64,000 bases of DNA from Nymphaea colorata (Eukaryota > Streptophyta > Magnoliopsida > Nymphaeales > Nymphaeaceae): positions 13,126,354 through 13,190,353 of the forward strand of contig NC_045139.1 in NCBI RefSeq assembly GCF_008831285.2, written 5' to 3'. Made by a program: the position numbers and the translations under genes. Of this stretch, positions 1 to 12,911 are shown in pieces. Each line of letters starts with the position of its first letter. Position 1 is the first letter of the stretch. The notes below the pieces were generated by a model. That model did no database searches. It saw nothing but the letters and a program-made list of their open reading frames with translations, and was not told the origin of the DNA.

Positions 1-3000
1 ATATGTTTTTAAAACAAGTCAGTTCCAACAAGATTTGGAATCAAGTTTGAAACTCTTTGAACATAATTCAAGACTAATAATTCATGGAAACAACATTCAA
101 TATTATAAGTAATTATTTTTGCTTGTAAAACAGATTTTATAATTTCTTTGAATCAAACCCACAACAAGTTTCAAACGTACCACCAAATGACAAATTCCTG
201 AAAAACTCCTTAATTTAATCAACTTTGGTCCAAACTACTTAGACTCAAAGTCTAGTAGGTTCAAGGTGATGTATTCTAGACCTGTTTTTAACAAAGAATC
301 ACATTTCAAATAAAATAGAAGATGTACCAATGAATAAAAAGAGCATCACTGGTCAGATTAGTTGAAAACATAATTGAATTTAAACTATATGAACCCAAAC
401 ATCTATTTTAAGATAAATGAGATCCAAATCCAACTCTACTGATTCTCTAAACCGACCCGAATGTCTTTTATATACCTTAGATTATTTTTCTACAAGTTTA
501 ACCTGCAATGATAAGCGTGAACAAAATTTGTTTTGCTAAACTATACCCAGCATAGGATTCCAATTCAACTCAGTCAAAGGTAATAAGCTCAAAAATAAAA
601 TCAGCATAAAAGAATAGAATGGGACCAAAATTATATCTCAATATTCCAAGACTAAGCCTCAAAGTCCAACGTGATCACTATTTATGAAATCTCAACTGAG
701 CAAGAGAACTATGTTTATAAATTAGTTTATAGAAAACATAATAGTAAACAGTTTTAAACTTACGAGGCCTGTTTACAGAATTTGCCAGAGACCAGAATGT
801 GCAAAACTGGGCGGGGATTCGTGAACTCCATTTCTGAAGATAGAAATGGGACAGCACAAACTCTTTTCTTTTTCCAATCGTGCTATGCACCACGTTGAGA
901 AAGACCAACCTCCTATGCAGGTACCTCAAACGGGAGGTGCTCCTTAGAGTGCCATATATATAACACTGTTCTGGAAAAGATGGAAAAAATAGAGGGGCGG
1001 TTTCAAACTCGCAGTTTGGAAAACAACCGAAGAAGTTTCACTTTTCAGCCCAACGACCCACGTTGAGAAAGACCAACCTCCCAGCTGTTTGCTTCCATGG
1101 CCGCTACCATCAGCCTCCACGGAAATCCGGCGACTTCCGATCATTGGTGGCCATAGCCCGCACTACCCAGGAGCATCCTCTCTTCTCTATCACATACTCG
1201 TTTCTTTTAGCTTTTCATTTTCTCTTCTTTTGAAATAGGTTATTACGATGGTGGAGGGATTCTTCAGGGTGACTGCCAACATCAAGCCGCTCATATGTTC
1301 CCTTCAGGGTTCTGTATATTATCAAGGCTATGCGAGCTTTGGGCGTACACATGCAAGTGTCACCATGCCAAAAACAACTTCATGCCTATGTGGATATGTC
1401 GGTGATTCACAAAATACCAGCATATTCTTGGCTTGATGCAATCACATAAGCACATTAAGTAAAGAAGATGCATACATGTGCATGGTAGGTAGACATCATG
1501 TTAATGGTCATCATGCATGCGCATGGTAGACATCATGTTAATGGACATGCTTTGCTTGAGATCAATGAGACAACCATTCTTTGCTCATGCTGGCATCATA
1601 CAGATACCATCTTAAAAACAGAGCACATGGGTACATCCATAAACATGGAACCATGCAGATCATTGTACATATACACACTAATAAACTCATCTCATCCGTA
1701 TGAAATGTTCATGCATATGAAAGGCCACAAACCAAATGGGTAGCAACGTGCCTTCTGACGCAGCACCACAAGGAGAACAACTATGAAAAACAAGATGTTG
1801 TAGCGAAGAAGAAAGGAGAAAGGAGGCAGCGTTCTCTCTCTCTCACTGGCTAAATTCTCTTTTAAAACAGTTTTAGGTAACTTTTCCTATAAGACTCTCA
1901 ACTCCCTAACTTTTAGATAGTGGCCATAACGGTGGGAAATAACCGCCCACTAGCAAAAATTGAATAATAAGTGCCAAAATCAATGTATCATTTTTTTAAA
2001 ATAGAAAAAAAAAAAAAAAAAAAGGCAGGGTTGACACCAGTCCACACACCATTGTTCATGGAAGTGGGGAACCCTATTGGTTTTCTTTTGTTTCTAAGAT
2101 GACATCCATATACAGGCTTAATGTAGCTTATTTTTTACGGCCTTGCCATTAAATGAGTTCTTGATTTCAAAATCACCCGAGCCATTACCAGAAAATAGCA
2201 CGTGCAACTTTACAAAGTCAGCGCCGAACCAGATGACTTTGGCGAGTCAGGCCGAGCTGCAAATAGACGAGTCTTCCTACTGAGTTGACCCAGTAGGGTT
2301 GAGTCGAGCTGAGTCAACGAGTTCACTTGGCGAGTTGATAAACCTTGGTTTTTACGGTTCAACAGATTGTCTTACCTTTAACATTTAGGCTGAATGGAGA
2401 GATATCTGGAAAAGACTGAAATCTCTCCTTTTTCATCTTCCTTCATTGTTCATGGATTGGGTTGGGTGGAGAATGGTAAGCCTATCAACAATCAACTATA
2501 ATGTTGTGCATCCATTAATTTCATTTCATTTGAGGAAAACAACACAACACCCACATGAATCAAATTGGCTATTAGACTTTTACTAATCCACCAACCAAAT
2601 CAACTATGTCATGTTCATCAGGGCTATTTAGGCTGAAAGGAAAATAAATACTAAAAGTTAAAGAATATAGGACGCACAATGCGTCAGAAAGAATAAATAA
2701 ATAAATCCCCCATTATCAGGGCCTACCTTTGTTCACGTTGAATAGGTGCCGAACCTAATTAAGTGCACTGTCACATGCATCAGCGACATTGACCACTGGA
2801 TATGCTTCATTTTAGCTTCGCCCATCATTTCCCTTTTTATCGCAAGTGGCAGACCGTCGCTTTTTTGGGGGCGGGTCCAGGCTACTCTCCACGCCAACAT
2901 ATAACGCGCGTATCAGCCGCGTCGACTGGTACATGCCGATAGATATTCACAGTCTATGTACCTTCTTCACAAGGCTGATGCCAACATCTACAAAGGCACA

Positions 3001-4629
3001 GCTTTCCATACCCAATTTCAGGCTTCCATGGTATTCAACTGGCGCCACTGCCTACACCGTCTCTCTTTTTATCTTTGGTTTTCGGTCAACTTGTTACGAT
3101 AAACAAGTACCAAAGAAAGGGCTGCAGCGCTTTAATTTTGGGTTTTTGCGTGAAAGTATGTAGTAGATAGGCAACGGACGGCCTCCACCAACAATCAACG
3201 CGACATCAAACTCCTTGTAACATTAGCCCGTTGCGGTATGATACAAAGACTCGTCGAAGCAGACATTACGGGCTTAAGCTAAGTTCTAGCACAACCAAAT
3301 GGCCGGAGCGCCTCGGCGAAAACCTTGCAACGTTAGTACAAAAACAAACACCAGTTTCCTGAAACTCACAACTACGACTTCAGACGCTCTTGGACTCCAA
3401 TATTCGGAGACTTAGCAAAAGTCCAAGCTAAATAAACCCTTCACATTTCACAATACCAATTTGACATGAACAACCATTCATCACCTAAGAAAAACAAAAC
3501 CCAAAATCAACAGAACCAGACTTTTGGACTAATCCTCATCTATGATGCGGGATGCAGGTGCGGCAATTTTCAGTGCATGGCGATGCGTATTTCATAGACT
3601 CCCTTTTCCCATATTTTCCTTTGATTTTTTTATGACTACCAATACTGTAAATAAAACTTCTACATTAAGGCTATTTTAGCCCAAAATTTTAGAGGAGGTT
3701 GATCCTTTTTACATAAATACCCTCCTTTCATTCTTTAAAAGGGGGAGGATGTTAAGGACGACAGAGGCACAAGTATATGGAATATATAAGAGAGAGAAAG
3801 AGGAAGGGAGGTTGTCGTCTTTTTAAAGACGATAAAGGCAGGGCACAACTTTATGAAATAAGAAAGAGGAGAATGGGGGTGTCGTGTGCCGAGTCGTGTG
3901 ACTGACATCTTTTAGAAAGAGGGAAATACGTGAGGGAAAAACAAGACAAAAAAGCCAAAAATGCAAGCGAGAGAGACAGAGAGAAGCACGTTCCCATGGT
4001 GATGCCGCCTCTTTGCTGTCACCAGTCCTTGTCGCTGCTCACCGGAGAAAAAAAAGGAAAGATCGCTGCCGCTGTTCACCATTGCTGGAAGCAGAGAGAG
4101 ACAAGAAGGGCGCAATGCTGTTGCATTGATGTGGGTGCAAATGTTTGTTTTGATGCATCAGTGTTACATAGATGACCACAGACAAATAAAATTCACCAAA
4201 TTGTATGAAGATTTGTAACCAAAGCAGATCGAGGAGGAAATCTCTATTTAGTATTTCACTGTTATATAGCAAACAACATTTTAGTGCAAACAGAAAATTT
4301 GTAAATATCAATGAAAAACTACGTAAAGATTTTTATTTTCTCCAATTATGTCATCAGATTGGTCAAAGTAGAATACAACAACGGTGATGATGGTGACAGC
4401 AAAGGATACTTTGTATTTTTCAATTTCTTCATGGAAAAAGTAAAACGACTACCCTTAGCAACTGTGTCACAAAAGTGTGAAATCTAAGTACAGGTGAGAC
4501 ATTTTTTCCAAAACAAAAAGTGCAGGTGCAGCAAGGATACACACACATATATAAGGTACAAAATTGTCCAAAAACAACAAAATCAGCAACCTAGTACCCA
4601 CAAGCCATGATTCTATCAATGTTTCAACT

Positions 4630-4793
4630 TAGGCCATGGCCCTACTCCAGTCAATGAATTTTTTTTTTACACTGAAAAAAATAATATTTTTTAATTGTAT
4701 AATGTATTTTTTGTATTAGAATTCAGTTTGGCCCTATCTAGATTCAAAGGTGAGACTGTCGACCCGCCCCAAAAAATTCTGGCTTCGCCCCTG
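4630..4793 (+). repeat. Dispersed repeat copy A
   Basis: Begins with a TAGGCCATGGCC-like stretch, continues through an A/T-rich part containing AATGTATTTTTT, then TTTGGCCCTA, and ends in a CTTCGCCCCTGATT motif. The same order of motifs recurs at 52668-52868, and in reverse orientation, more diverged, at 5505-5695. This is a dispersed, probably transposon-derived family; I cannot assign a superfamily. Confidence 0.6.
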
Positions 4794-5504
4794 ATTTCAA
4801 CAATAAAAAAATTCAAGCTGCACCAAATGTCTGAGTCGTGTCAACTCAAGTGCGGGACCCTTTTTGAAGAGTCCATGTTACTTGATACAACAAGTACTCG
4901 ATGAGCCATGCTCAGCGTCTAAACGTGACATCCATTGAAGTTCCTTGGCTTAGTTGGACCTGTCAAGGAACATACTTGAAAAGCCAGCTCCAAGGAAAAA
5001 CTAACAAATCCAAACACCTGAAGTTCGTTTGGTTTTACATATTCCTATGCGAGCAGGGTGCAAGTGCAGTATCAAAAGCACTAGGCAAGGTCCAGTATCA
5101 CCCTTAATGAAGTTCACATTGAACAATATTTTCACCAGGCACGCAATTGCACCACATTCGGACCATGCAAACATAATTGCTTGATAGCTCCATCATGCAA
5201 GAATATATACAAGCAAACTTGGAACCCTGCACAACTTTTCATGTGCTGAAGAAGCAAACTTTTTCCGTTAAGAAAGAATTGATTTCCATGTTGATCTTGG
5301 TCAATGCTTCTGCATGACAAAATAGCGATATAGGAGTGCTACATGAGACATTGTCTCCATTTTATCTAAGGATCATCGAGCTTAAGGTCCTCCTTCGCTG
5401 CTCTAAAGTTATATTACTATTCCCATGGCATCATTAAAACCCAACATATGCTAAAATTGAGGGCCAAATGCATTACCACTCTACTTTACAATTGACAAAG
5501 GTGG

Positions 5505-5695
5505 AGCCAAAAATTTTTTCAGGGGTGGACCAAATAGTCCAACCTCTGGATTCGAGTGGGGCCAAACTGAACCCGAATCCAAACAATACATGGCGCAACT
5601 AAAAATTTTCAATTTTTTCAATATAATTTTCTTCTTTTCAGTTTACTGGGGTGGGGCCATGGCCCAAATGGGCCCCCCATCCCTCCACCCTTGAT
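5505..5695 (-). repeat. Dispersed repeat copy B (inverted)
   Basis: Starts with GGTGGAGCCAAAAATTTTTT and ends in a GGGCCATGGCCC-rich stretch, which is the reverse order of the landmarks in the copies at 4630-4793 and 52668-52868. More diverged than those two. Confidence 0.5.
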
Positions 5696-5705
5696 AATTG
5701 ATACT

Positions 5706-5993
5706 AAGGGTGGGCATCAGGCTAGGTACCCATACCCGGCCTGACTCGAACCCAGGCCTGGGCCTAACACTATCTTATCTAAAATATATTATTTTATTTT
5801 AAAAATATATATTTTTATTCTAATTAATTATATTTATATGTTATATTATATTATATTCTTATATATTACATTATATAAAATATTTTTTACGTATGTTTTA
5901 TTATAATCAAGCCGAGCTCGAGTTGTGGGCATGAGCAACAGCTTCGGCCCAGGCCCAACCTGTTATAGAGCTGGGCCAGCCCGATGCCCAGAC
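5706..5993. mobile_element. MITE-like element with imperfect terminal inverted repeats
   Basis: The left end reads GGGTGGGCATCAGGCT. The right end (AGCCCGATGCCCAGAC) is its imperfect inverted complement. Between them lie GC-rich flanks (GGCCTGGGCCT-like) around an AT-only core at about 5777-5895. This fits a small non-autonomous element without coding capacity. No clear target-site duplication is visible, so superfamily and exact ends are uncertain. A similar element lies at 11961-12192. Confidence 0.45.
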
Positions 5994-8570
5994 AACTAGA
6001 ACGGTTACATCCCGGTTCATGAATCTCTCTATAAAAGATAGACAAGCTCATGTAACACTGTATTCGATGTTTCATGAATATGTCCATTTTGTGGTTAAAT
6101 TCTTGGAACAATATGCAACTATTCCATGTGTCAATCAAGCCCTTAGGAGACAATTGATTACCCTTAGTCTACTCTAGTCTAAGATCCTTAGAATTAGATC
6201 CATGGATCTCAAATCTACCCTTCGCCTCTGATCTTAGACGAGACCTTTTCTCAATGCAAGAAACTGAAGCTTTCAAGTGTGGATCTTAGGTTTGATTTGA
6301 GCTCTTTAGTTCATAAACCATGGAATTTATTGTATATATCTTTTGCCAGATCCATGGATATAAACTTGAAGTAATCAAACACACCTTTAGGGGGTGTATG
6401 ATTACACTAAGTCTTAGATCTCAAGGTCAGTTTTGACAAAAGGCCACCTTAAATCCATGGTTCCAAGTCTAACAAACTATATACTTGAGAACCGTGGATT
6501 TAAGATGACTGTTGTGCCTCAAACGCATAGATCAGAGGGAAAGGGGCTTTGACTTGAGAACCGTGGATATTAAGATACAAGGTTTACAAATCTTCATACA
6601 TTTCATTGCTTGTTAGAAACCCAAGACCAAAATCCTTGAATTTAAGATCTTAAGATCATAGATCAGGATCTAAGATCTGAAGAAATCAAACCCACCTCAA
6701 TCGTTTCCCTTTTCCTCAAAAAGGAGCTGACCTTAAATCCAGGAAATTTACACCTAAAATCAACCGTTAACGACTCCTTAAGTCGGCAAGTTTAATGCTA
6801 CCCTTGCAGTGTCTACGCTGCCCTTGCAGTGTCATTATGTCATAGTGACTCTACCATCTTCTGGCATGCCATCAATCAAAGGCATTAATTTTCCTTTTTT
6901 TTTTTCTTCCTCCTCTAGTTCTTTCTTTTACTTGGTGACCAAAAATTCTAGAATGTCCCTTACACTTATTCCTACACTTATCTTCCCTCTTATCATCAAA
7001 CTTGAGATGTCATAGACGTTGTTCACCCATCTAATGCTGATTGTGCCACAATACGAGCATAATCCTAATCAAAGGTTCAAAATTAAGTAATTCATGTGTA
7101 GGTGGAGAAGACAAATCTTGACGCAAGAACCTCATGCTAATTGCACCTATATATTGGATGAAAATGATTTCATACCAGTATCCTCCACAGGGCTTCAACC
7201 TGTTTCTACCATGTTTTGCTTCTAAAATTTTGAATCATTTAAAGAAGTACAATAAGTTGTTTTCCATAAGCAATCCCCATCATGTCCTATAATTCAACGA
7301 ATGCTTTAGAAATCATGCCTTAAGACCCAACTCGTGACATCGCACGTCAAAATGGTGACCCGACCAAGTTTTGAAAGAAAAAGATGTATAACTTGTCAAT
7401 TTGAACATAAAAAGGTCGTAGAATGACCTGATTACTTATAGTATTCAGCAATAACTCAAATTAACATCAAGTAAAGCCATGACTAAGTTATATCAACTCA
7501 TACAATAACAAGAAACCACACTATTATGCTACTTTGTAGCTGCATACTTCAACAGAATTGAGTATCAAGTACTAATATATCAATGAAAACAAATACTCAA
7601 CAAAATAAGCATTAATATCAAGATAACATCTATTACTAAACCTTAGGCAAGCCAAGCCAATTCACTATTTATATATAAGAACAGAGTTGAAGAAACTAAA
7701 CTTTAACTGTCCTCAACCGTTGAGATGATTTAACAATCATAACTATAATAGTTTCCCAAAGTGGGAGAATCTGAGAAAGGAAATAAAATGTGAAACCTAA
7801 ATCTCGGGCAGACCTGAAATAATCATCTCATTCTAACTGACATATGCCTTCTCCTTGTCAAGTTTGACAGCAAGGCAACGACATTATGAACATAACACTT
7901 CCTTATAATTCTTGCCCCATGGAGTCACAACTGCTATGCAGTCCTAGGCAGTGGACTTTCAAAAAAAGTCCTAGGCAGCACCTAGCCAAGCCGGTAAAAG
8001 GAAAAAGAAAGAGCACAAGGACGATGAAAATGAAAAAGAAGATGACGACAAGGAAAAGGTGGAAAATGAAGAGGAAGAAAGGAGAGTATACGAAGAAGAA
8101 AAAGAACTTTTTTAAGACTTCTTAAGTGGACTCCTAGGAACTAGTTCCTAGGCCAGTCTAAAAGGTGGCCCCTCGAGGCCTGTGCACACTTTTGACTACA
8201 TAGCTTCTGTGTCAACTCTTGGGTCAGAGAAGTGTTTTCTAATACTTAGGTCGACAAATTATTAATGGTTGTCCTCTCTTTTGCAAAAAGACTATCGCAA
8301 GCTGTATTGATCAGGCCAATAGATACGTCGTATTATATACGTCAGATTATAAAGTATCATAATGTATTAAATGTGTATCCTAAATTCATTTTTTTAAATT
8401 CAAAAAAAAAATAAAAAAATAAAGAAAATCAGATAAATCAAGAAAAATAAAAAATTATGTTAAATTATAGGTATGAAGTTACTTCACAAACATGAATAAG
8501 TGGTCATAATATCATATAACAACACAACATAAACTAAGACATCAAAAAACATAATTTTCAAGATGATCTA

Positions 8571-8979
8571 CATAATAACTCATAAGTCATAAGATCCTTA
8601 ACACATCAAAAACCAAGTTTTACTTACACTATACATGACATCACAAGACAAAATTGTTCAATGTTAATGCAAATAACAAATGAAAACAGCTTCATTCATA
8701 ATCTTTATCATCACATTCTCATTTTCATCTTTTGTAGAAGATATAAACCCTCTTTATCTGAACAACAATATACATAATAACTCATAAGTAAGTCATAAGA
8801 TCCTTAACACATCAAAAACCAAGTTTTACGTACACTATACATGACATCACAAGACAAAATTGTTCAATGTTAATGCAAATAACAAATGAAAACAGCTTCA
8901 TTCGTAATCTTTATCATCACATTTTCATTTTCATCTTTTGTAGAAGATATAAACCCTCTTTATCTGAACAACGATATAT
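8571..8979. repeat. Tandem duplication, unit about 202-207 bp
   Basis: Two head-to-tail copies (about 8571-8772 and 8773-8979) each start CATAATAACTCATAAGT and end near ATATAAACCCTCTTTATCTG. They differ by a 4-bp insertion (GTAA) near the start of copy 2 and a few substitutions, so the duplication is fairly recent. No coding content. Confidence 0.9.
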
Positions 8980-9170
8980 CATCCATGCATAAATCTGCCC
9001 TCAAATTGATGATTTCATAGTGAGATTGATTATTCCTTTTGAAAATTGTCACAATCTTCCCCTTCTTTAACCATTAGATATGTTCAAAAACGAAGAAGGA
9101 GACAAATTTTAAAAATTAGTTTGAAAAATGGTGGTTTTAAGTTTTAACCCCATATTTTTCAAAATAGACA

Positions 9171-9333
9171 TGTATCGTGCGATATGAGGTATATCGCCCT
9201 GTATCGTACGATACAGGCTACATATCGTACGATACATGCAATACACATACAATACACCACCTGTTTGTGATACAGGTGTTGTATCATATTGCAAATCTAA
9301 AACGATACAATAAGTATCATATCATACGATACA
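9171..9333. repeat. Cluster of TATCGTACGATA palindromes
   Basis: The segment contains a perfect 20-bp palindrome, CCTGTATCGTACGATACAGG (9198-9217), a second palindrome with core TATCGTACGATA (9223-9234), further GTATC/GATAC half sites at both ends, and a CACCTGT/ACAGGTG stem at about 9258-9278. No coding potential. Confidence 0.8.
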
Positions 9334-11519
9334 TACAACATAGATTCAAACTACAAAATTTGTCCTTCACGCATTTTTCTCTAAGTGTTGACCCTTACCC
9401 ATGAAAGTTTATCAACTGATCCAATAAAAACTAATATTTCAGCATGTCGTCTTGTGTTAAAAGTTGCTCAAAAACTGGTATATTCATCAATCAACTTGTG
9501 TCCTTCAAAAATAAGTTATAACTTCTAACCAAAGTTTCCTCCCAAACTATCCTTCAAAATTTTTTGTACAAATCAAGTAATTTTCCCATGAATTTGTAAA
9601 TTGGCAACATGACAAAAAAAGAAATCAACTTTTTAAGAAACCATATTAATGTCAATTGCAATTTTGAAACTGCAAGATGCTTACATTTGCTTCTCAGTGT
9701 TTGATGTTTGTATGAACTTTTTCTTCAGAAAATGTTGACAACCTTTCATCTATGATGGTTACCCATACATAAATTGTTGCAAGCATGGGAATTTATGAAA
9801 CCATGTAAAAAGTAACAGTTGCAAGTCATCAGGTACTTTAAACTGAAAGGTCAAAAGGACATCTTTTCATTGAGTAGCTGGAAAGTTGGAAACCCTCTCT
9901 TGATTTGTCCTATAACAATTCAGATCTACAAATTTGATCACCAATGAGAACAGATTCATGAAAGTGTCATGGTGTTCCTACGGTTGTCTGGGGACAAAAG
10001 CAAGCAAAATATTGATTTATTAAATATGATGCAAAAATTAACCAGATTGGCTAATTACTTTAATTTAACCAAACAAATCATTGAATAAATGAAGAAAATT
10101 AAATGTAGTGCACCCGGCAATCAATCCCATAAAGGAGGCATTGAAATTCACTGTAGTTCTGAGATATAGTTCACAAGTGTTTTTGTAGAATCTTTTAAAT
10201 CATTCAATTGATGTACTGATTATGATTAACTTCAGACCTGCCATGATGCTTCAACATTTGGTCAAGAGAAAAATATTGACAGGTTTCCTAATGGACATAG
10301 AAGGTCATAAATTATGAGCAAATTTTAAGTTGAAGAAAATAAAGAATGGATCAGATGGAGCCAATCTAGTGAAAATTTAAGTATATGACTACCTTCATTA
10401 TAATGGAAGTTACATGTTTTAGTACAAAGTGAATAGCATGGAGGATTTGTACAAAGCAACATCGAAGCGGTCCAATAAACAAAAGAATAGAATCATGAAC
10501 GAGAACAATTAAATTGAAAAAAGAATCTGGACAAAATGGGCAACTGAGGAGAAACTAGGTGGTGTCAGTTTAATTTGGATAAAACATAAAGACGAAGTGA
10601 TGAGTTTTCACAAAAAAGAGAAGGAAACATAAGAAAAAGAAGACTGCAAAGAGATGCGAAGGCAGAAAACTGAGGAAACATAAAGTGGAATACGTTGGTG
10701 ACCCACCCAAGGATTTGGAAGACATCCGCGGGGCTTCTATTTTTTATTTTTTGGGGTGCACGTGCGCGTCTGCTCATTTCTACCAATGAAGATTTCAGTT
10801 AGATTGGAAATGTAACGTTTAAGGACTAAGGAGTCCAAATCCTAGGAAGTATGAACCATAGCATCTTCAAATCAATGAATCACATAGAATATGTGAAATC
10901 TATTATAAATGATTTTCTGAATGCCCGTCTACCCTCTTGGACGAAAACAAAGTTCTGGAAACCTATAGTAGCATGTGCAAGTGGGACAAGGAGTATATAG
11001 AGAATGCCAGAACAAGAATAAATGGCGATCAACACATGGAGAAAGTGAAGAGAAGGGATTTAGATGAGGGAAATCATCACTTTCGCTCGGAAACAGGGGA
11101 AGACAGTGGTCTTGAAGCAACGTCCAACCTGTAACGGAACTGCTTCAACAGCTAGAAAACTGCAGACAACTACAGTTTGCAGCGCGCAGCCACTTGACAA
11201 TAATCCAAGCTTCACTTTTTTCTAAAGCAACAAACATGACCCTTTTCTCAACTATTGTTTGTAAGCAGGCCATGTCAAGCTCTATCGTCAACCATCACCC
11301 TCAAGCGATAACAGCTCAACATGGAGAGCAAGAAATCCAGACAGGCATGCATTTTAAGAAACCCTGGATTAGAACTAAAACAAATAATTCTATGAAATGA
11401 GCATGAAAAGTAGCAGCATCACTGGCAGGACGTAATTGAGAAAGGGGAGCAAAGAAAAGAAGAAAATCGTATGAGAGAAACCGGCTTAGGGGAGGGGAAA
11501 GGAGAAGGTGGAGTTGTGG

Positions 11520-11606
11520 TTAGGTGGGGAGCTGTGCCTTCTTCAGCCAGCCAGGAGGGGCAGGAAGCTCGATGGAGACGACCTCAGAGTCCTTTGCCGA
11601 CAGAAT
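11520..11606 (-). pseudogene. MBD-like N-terminal relic (start codon absent)
   Basis: Read on the minus strand, this stretch encodes DSEVVSIELPAPPGWLKK before a stop at 11520-11522. The EVVS-ELPAP-W pattern is the conserved N-terminus of the plant methyl-CpG-binding-domain proteins related to MBD10/MBD11. Where the initiator Met would stand, just before Asp, the codon is AAG. A CGAACCCTAG motif, typical of plant 5' leaders, lies just upstream and supplies an in-frame stop. No following MBD exon was found within about 1 kb downstream on that strand, and no GT donor follows the Trp-Leu-Lys-Lys segment. I read it as a truncated, dead copy of a first exon. Chance similarity is possible because the segment is short. 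Confidence 0.4.
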
Positions 11607-11960
11607 CTAGGGTTCGAAGGATGAGTCCACAAGCTCTTCCTTCTCCCGTGAGGTTGCCATATCTCTCTCTCTTCTCTCCATGCGAGTGGTGCTTAGCTTT
11701 CTCTCGTCTGGCCTGTCGTGGCTAGGAACCCGACTCTTCCCACCGCTTTACGCTCCTTCCGAAACAGTTCCAGATAGGGTGAAGGGGGTCCGCTTGTTCG
11801 AGCCTTTTGGCGGTAAGGAGTGACCGGTGGGGCGGTTGAATCTGTTGGACAGTGGGATACTGTCCCATTAAAAATTTCAACCGTACTTGGAGCACAATAA
11901 TACTTTATTTTTTTTACACTAGAATGTACTTCAAATTTCAGTCAGCTCTGAGTACTCCAT

Positions 11961-12192
11961 AGAGGTGGGCATGTAGACGGGCCCGGTCGGACCAGCTTGA
12001 TTTGCAGTGGGGCTTAAGCCGGCTGAGGAGCTATTTGGCGGCTTGGACACGTGCCCGGCGAATTTCAGCTGGGCACTGGTCTGGCCTAGTTCAGCTCGAA
12101 TCTGATCACGCCCTATTCTATTTTAATTAAAAAATAAATAAAATATATGTATTATATAACAAAATATATAAATATGAGCCTGTGCCCACTCT
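11961..12192. mobile_element. MITE-like element with imperfect terminal inverted repeats
   Basis: The left end AGAGGTGGGCATGT faces a right end TGTGCCCACTCTT, forming an imperfect inverted repeat around a GC-rich flank and an AT-rich core (about 12117-12176). It has the same layout as the element at 5706-5993. No clear target duplication. Confidence 0.45.
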
Positions 12193-12840
12193 TAACTCTT
12201 AGCTCCCACTTTTGTTAAAAGCCAAATATGAGTTTGAGGCTACCAAGGCCCATAATGGGCTCCCAACGCCTGTACTGACAACAACTTCATCGAGCCATTG
12301 TTTAATGGGTGCTTGCACAACTTTGGGTTCAAATTCTTTCATTTCCTTGGTGAACATGCTAAAAACAAGTTTAAACACTAGCCTTCCTTGTGTTTTCTTT
12401 GGTATATATGCTGAATCGCATGTTATTCAGGAATATGAATGTGTATATTATCCAATTTCTCTAGTTTATATTTTTTTTAGCAACCTACTGCCCTTTTTGC
12501 TCCTGCCTTAAATTATATTTTTTTAGCAACCTACTGCTTTTTTTGCTCCTGCCTTAAAAGATAACCACATTTGCTGAAGTTGATAGTGCAAAAAATAGTA
12601 AGAAGAGCAATTAGGACATTGACGATAGTTCCTACAGCTGTTAAAGGAATTCACGAAGATCCACAGGAAGAAGAAATCACATCATGGCCGATGAGCAACA
12701 TCCAAATTATATTGTAAATTCTTACGAAGAAGGCAATGTCGTAGACGTGGAACTCAATTACATGTCGCCTCCTCAGTTCGTTCCAATAGGAAACTCCATA
12801 CCACTCCTACAATATTGTATGAATCATCCTCTTATAGAGA

Positions 12841-12911
12841 AAAAATGCTGCTGGAAACATTCATAGCATGATGATAAAAAATGCTGCTGGAAACATTCAT
12901 AGCATGATGAT
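12841..12911. repeat. Tandem 36-bp duplication
   Basis: ATGCTGCTGGAAACATTCAT and its surroundings occur twice in a row with a 36-bp period. The copies are nearly identical. Confidence 0.9.

Noticed and set aside
944-1436. Facing short frames at 944-1144 (-) and 1248-1436 (+) that look like a divergent promoter
   Set aside because: Neither frame continues into a recognisable exon, and the region contains a short direct repeat (893-913 and 1061-1080); not enough to call a gene.
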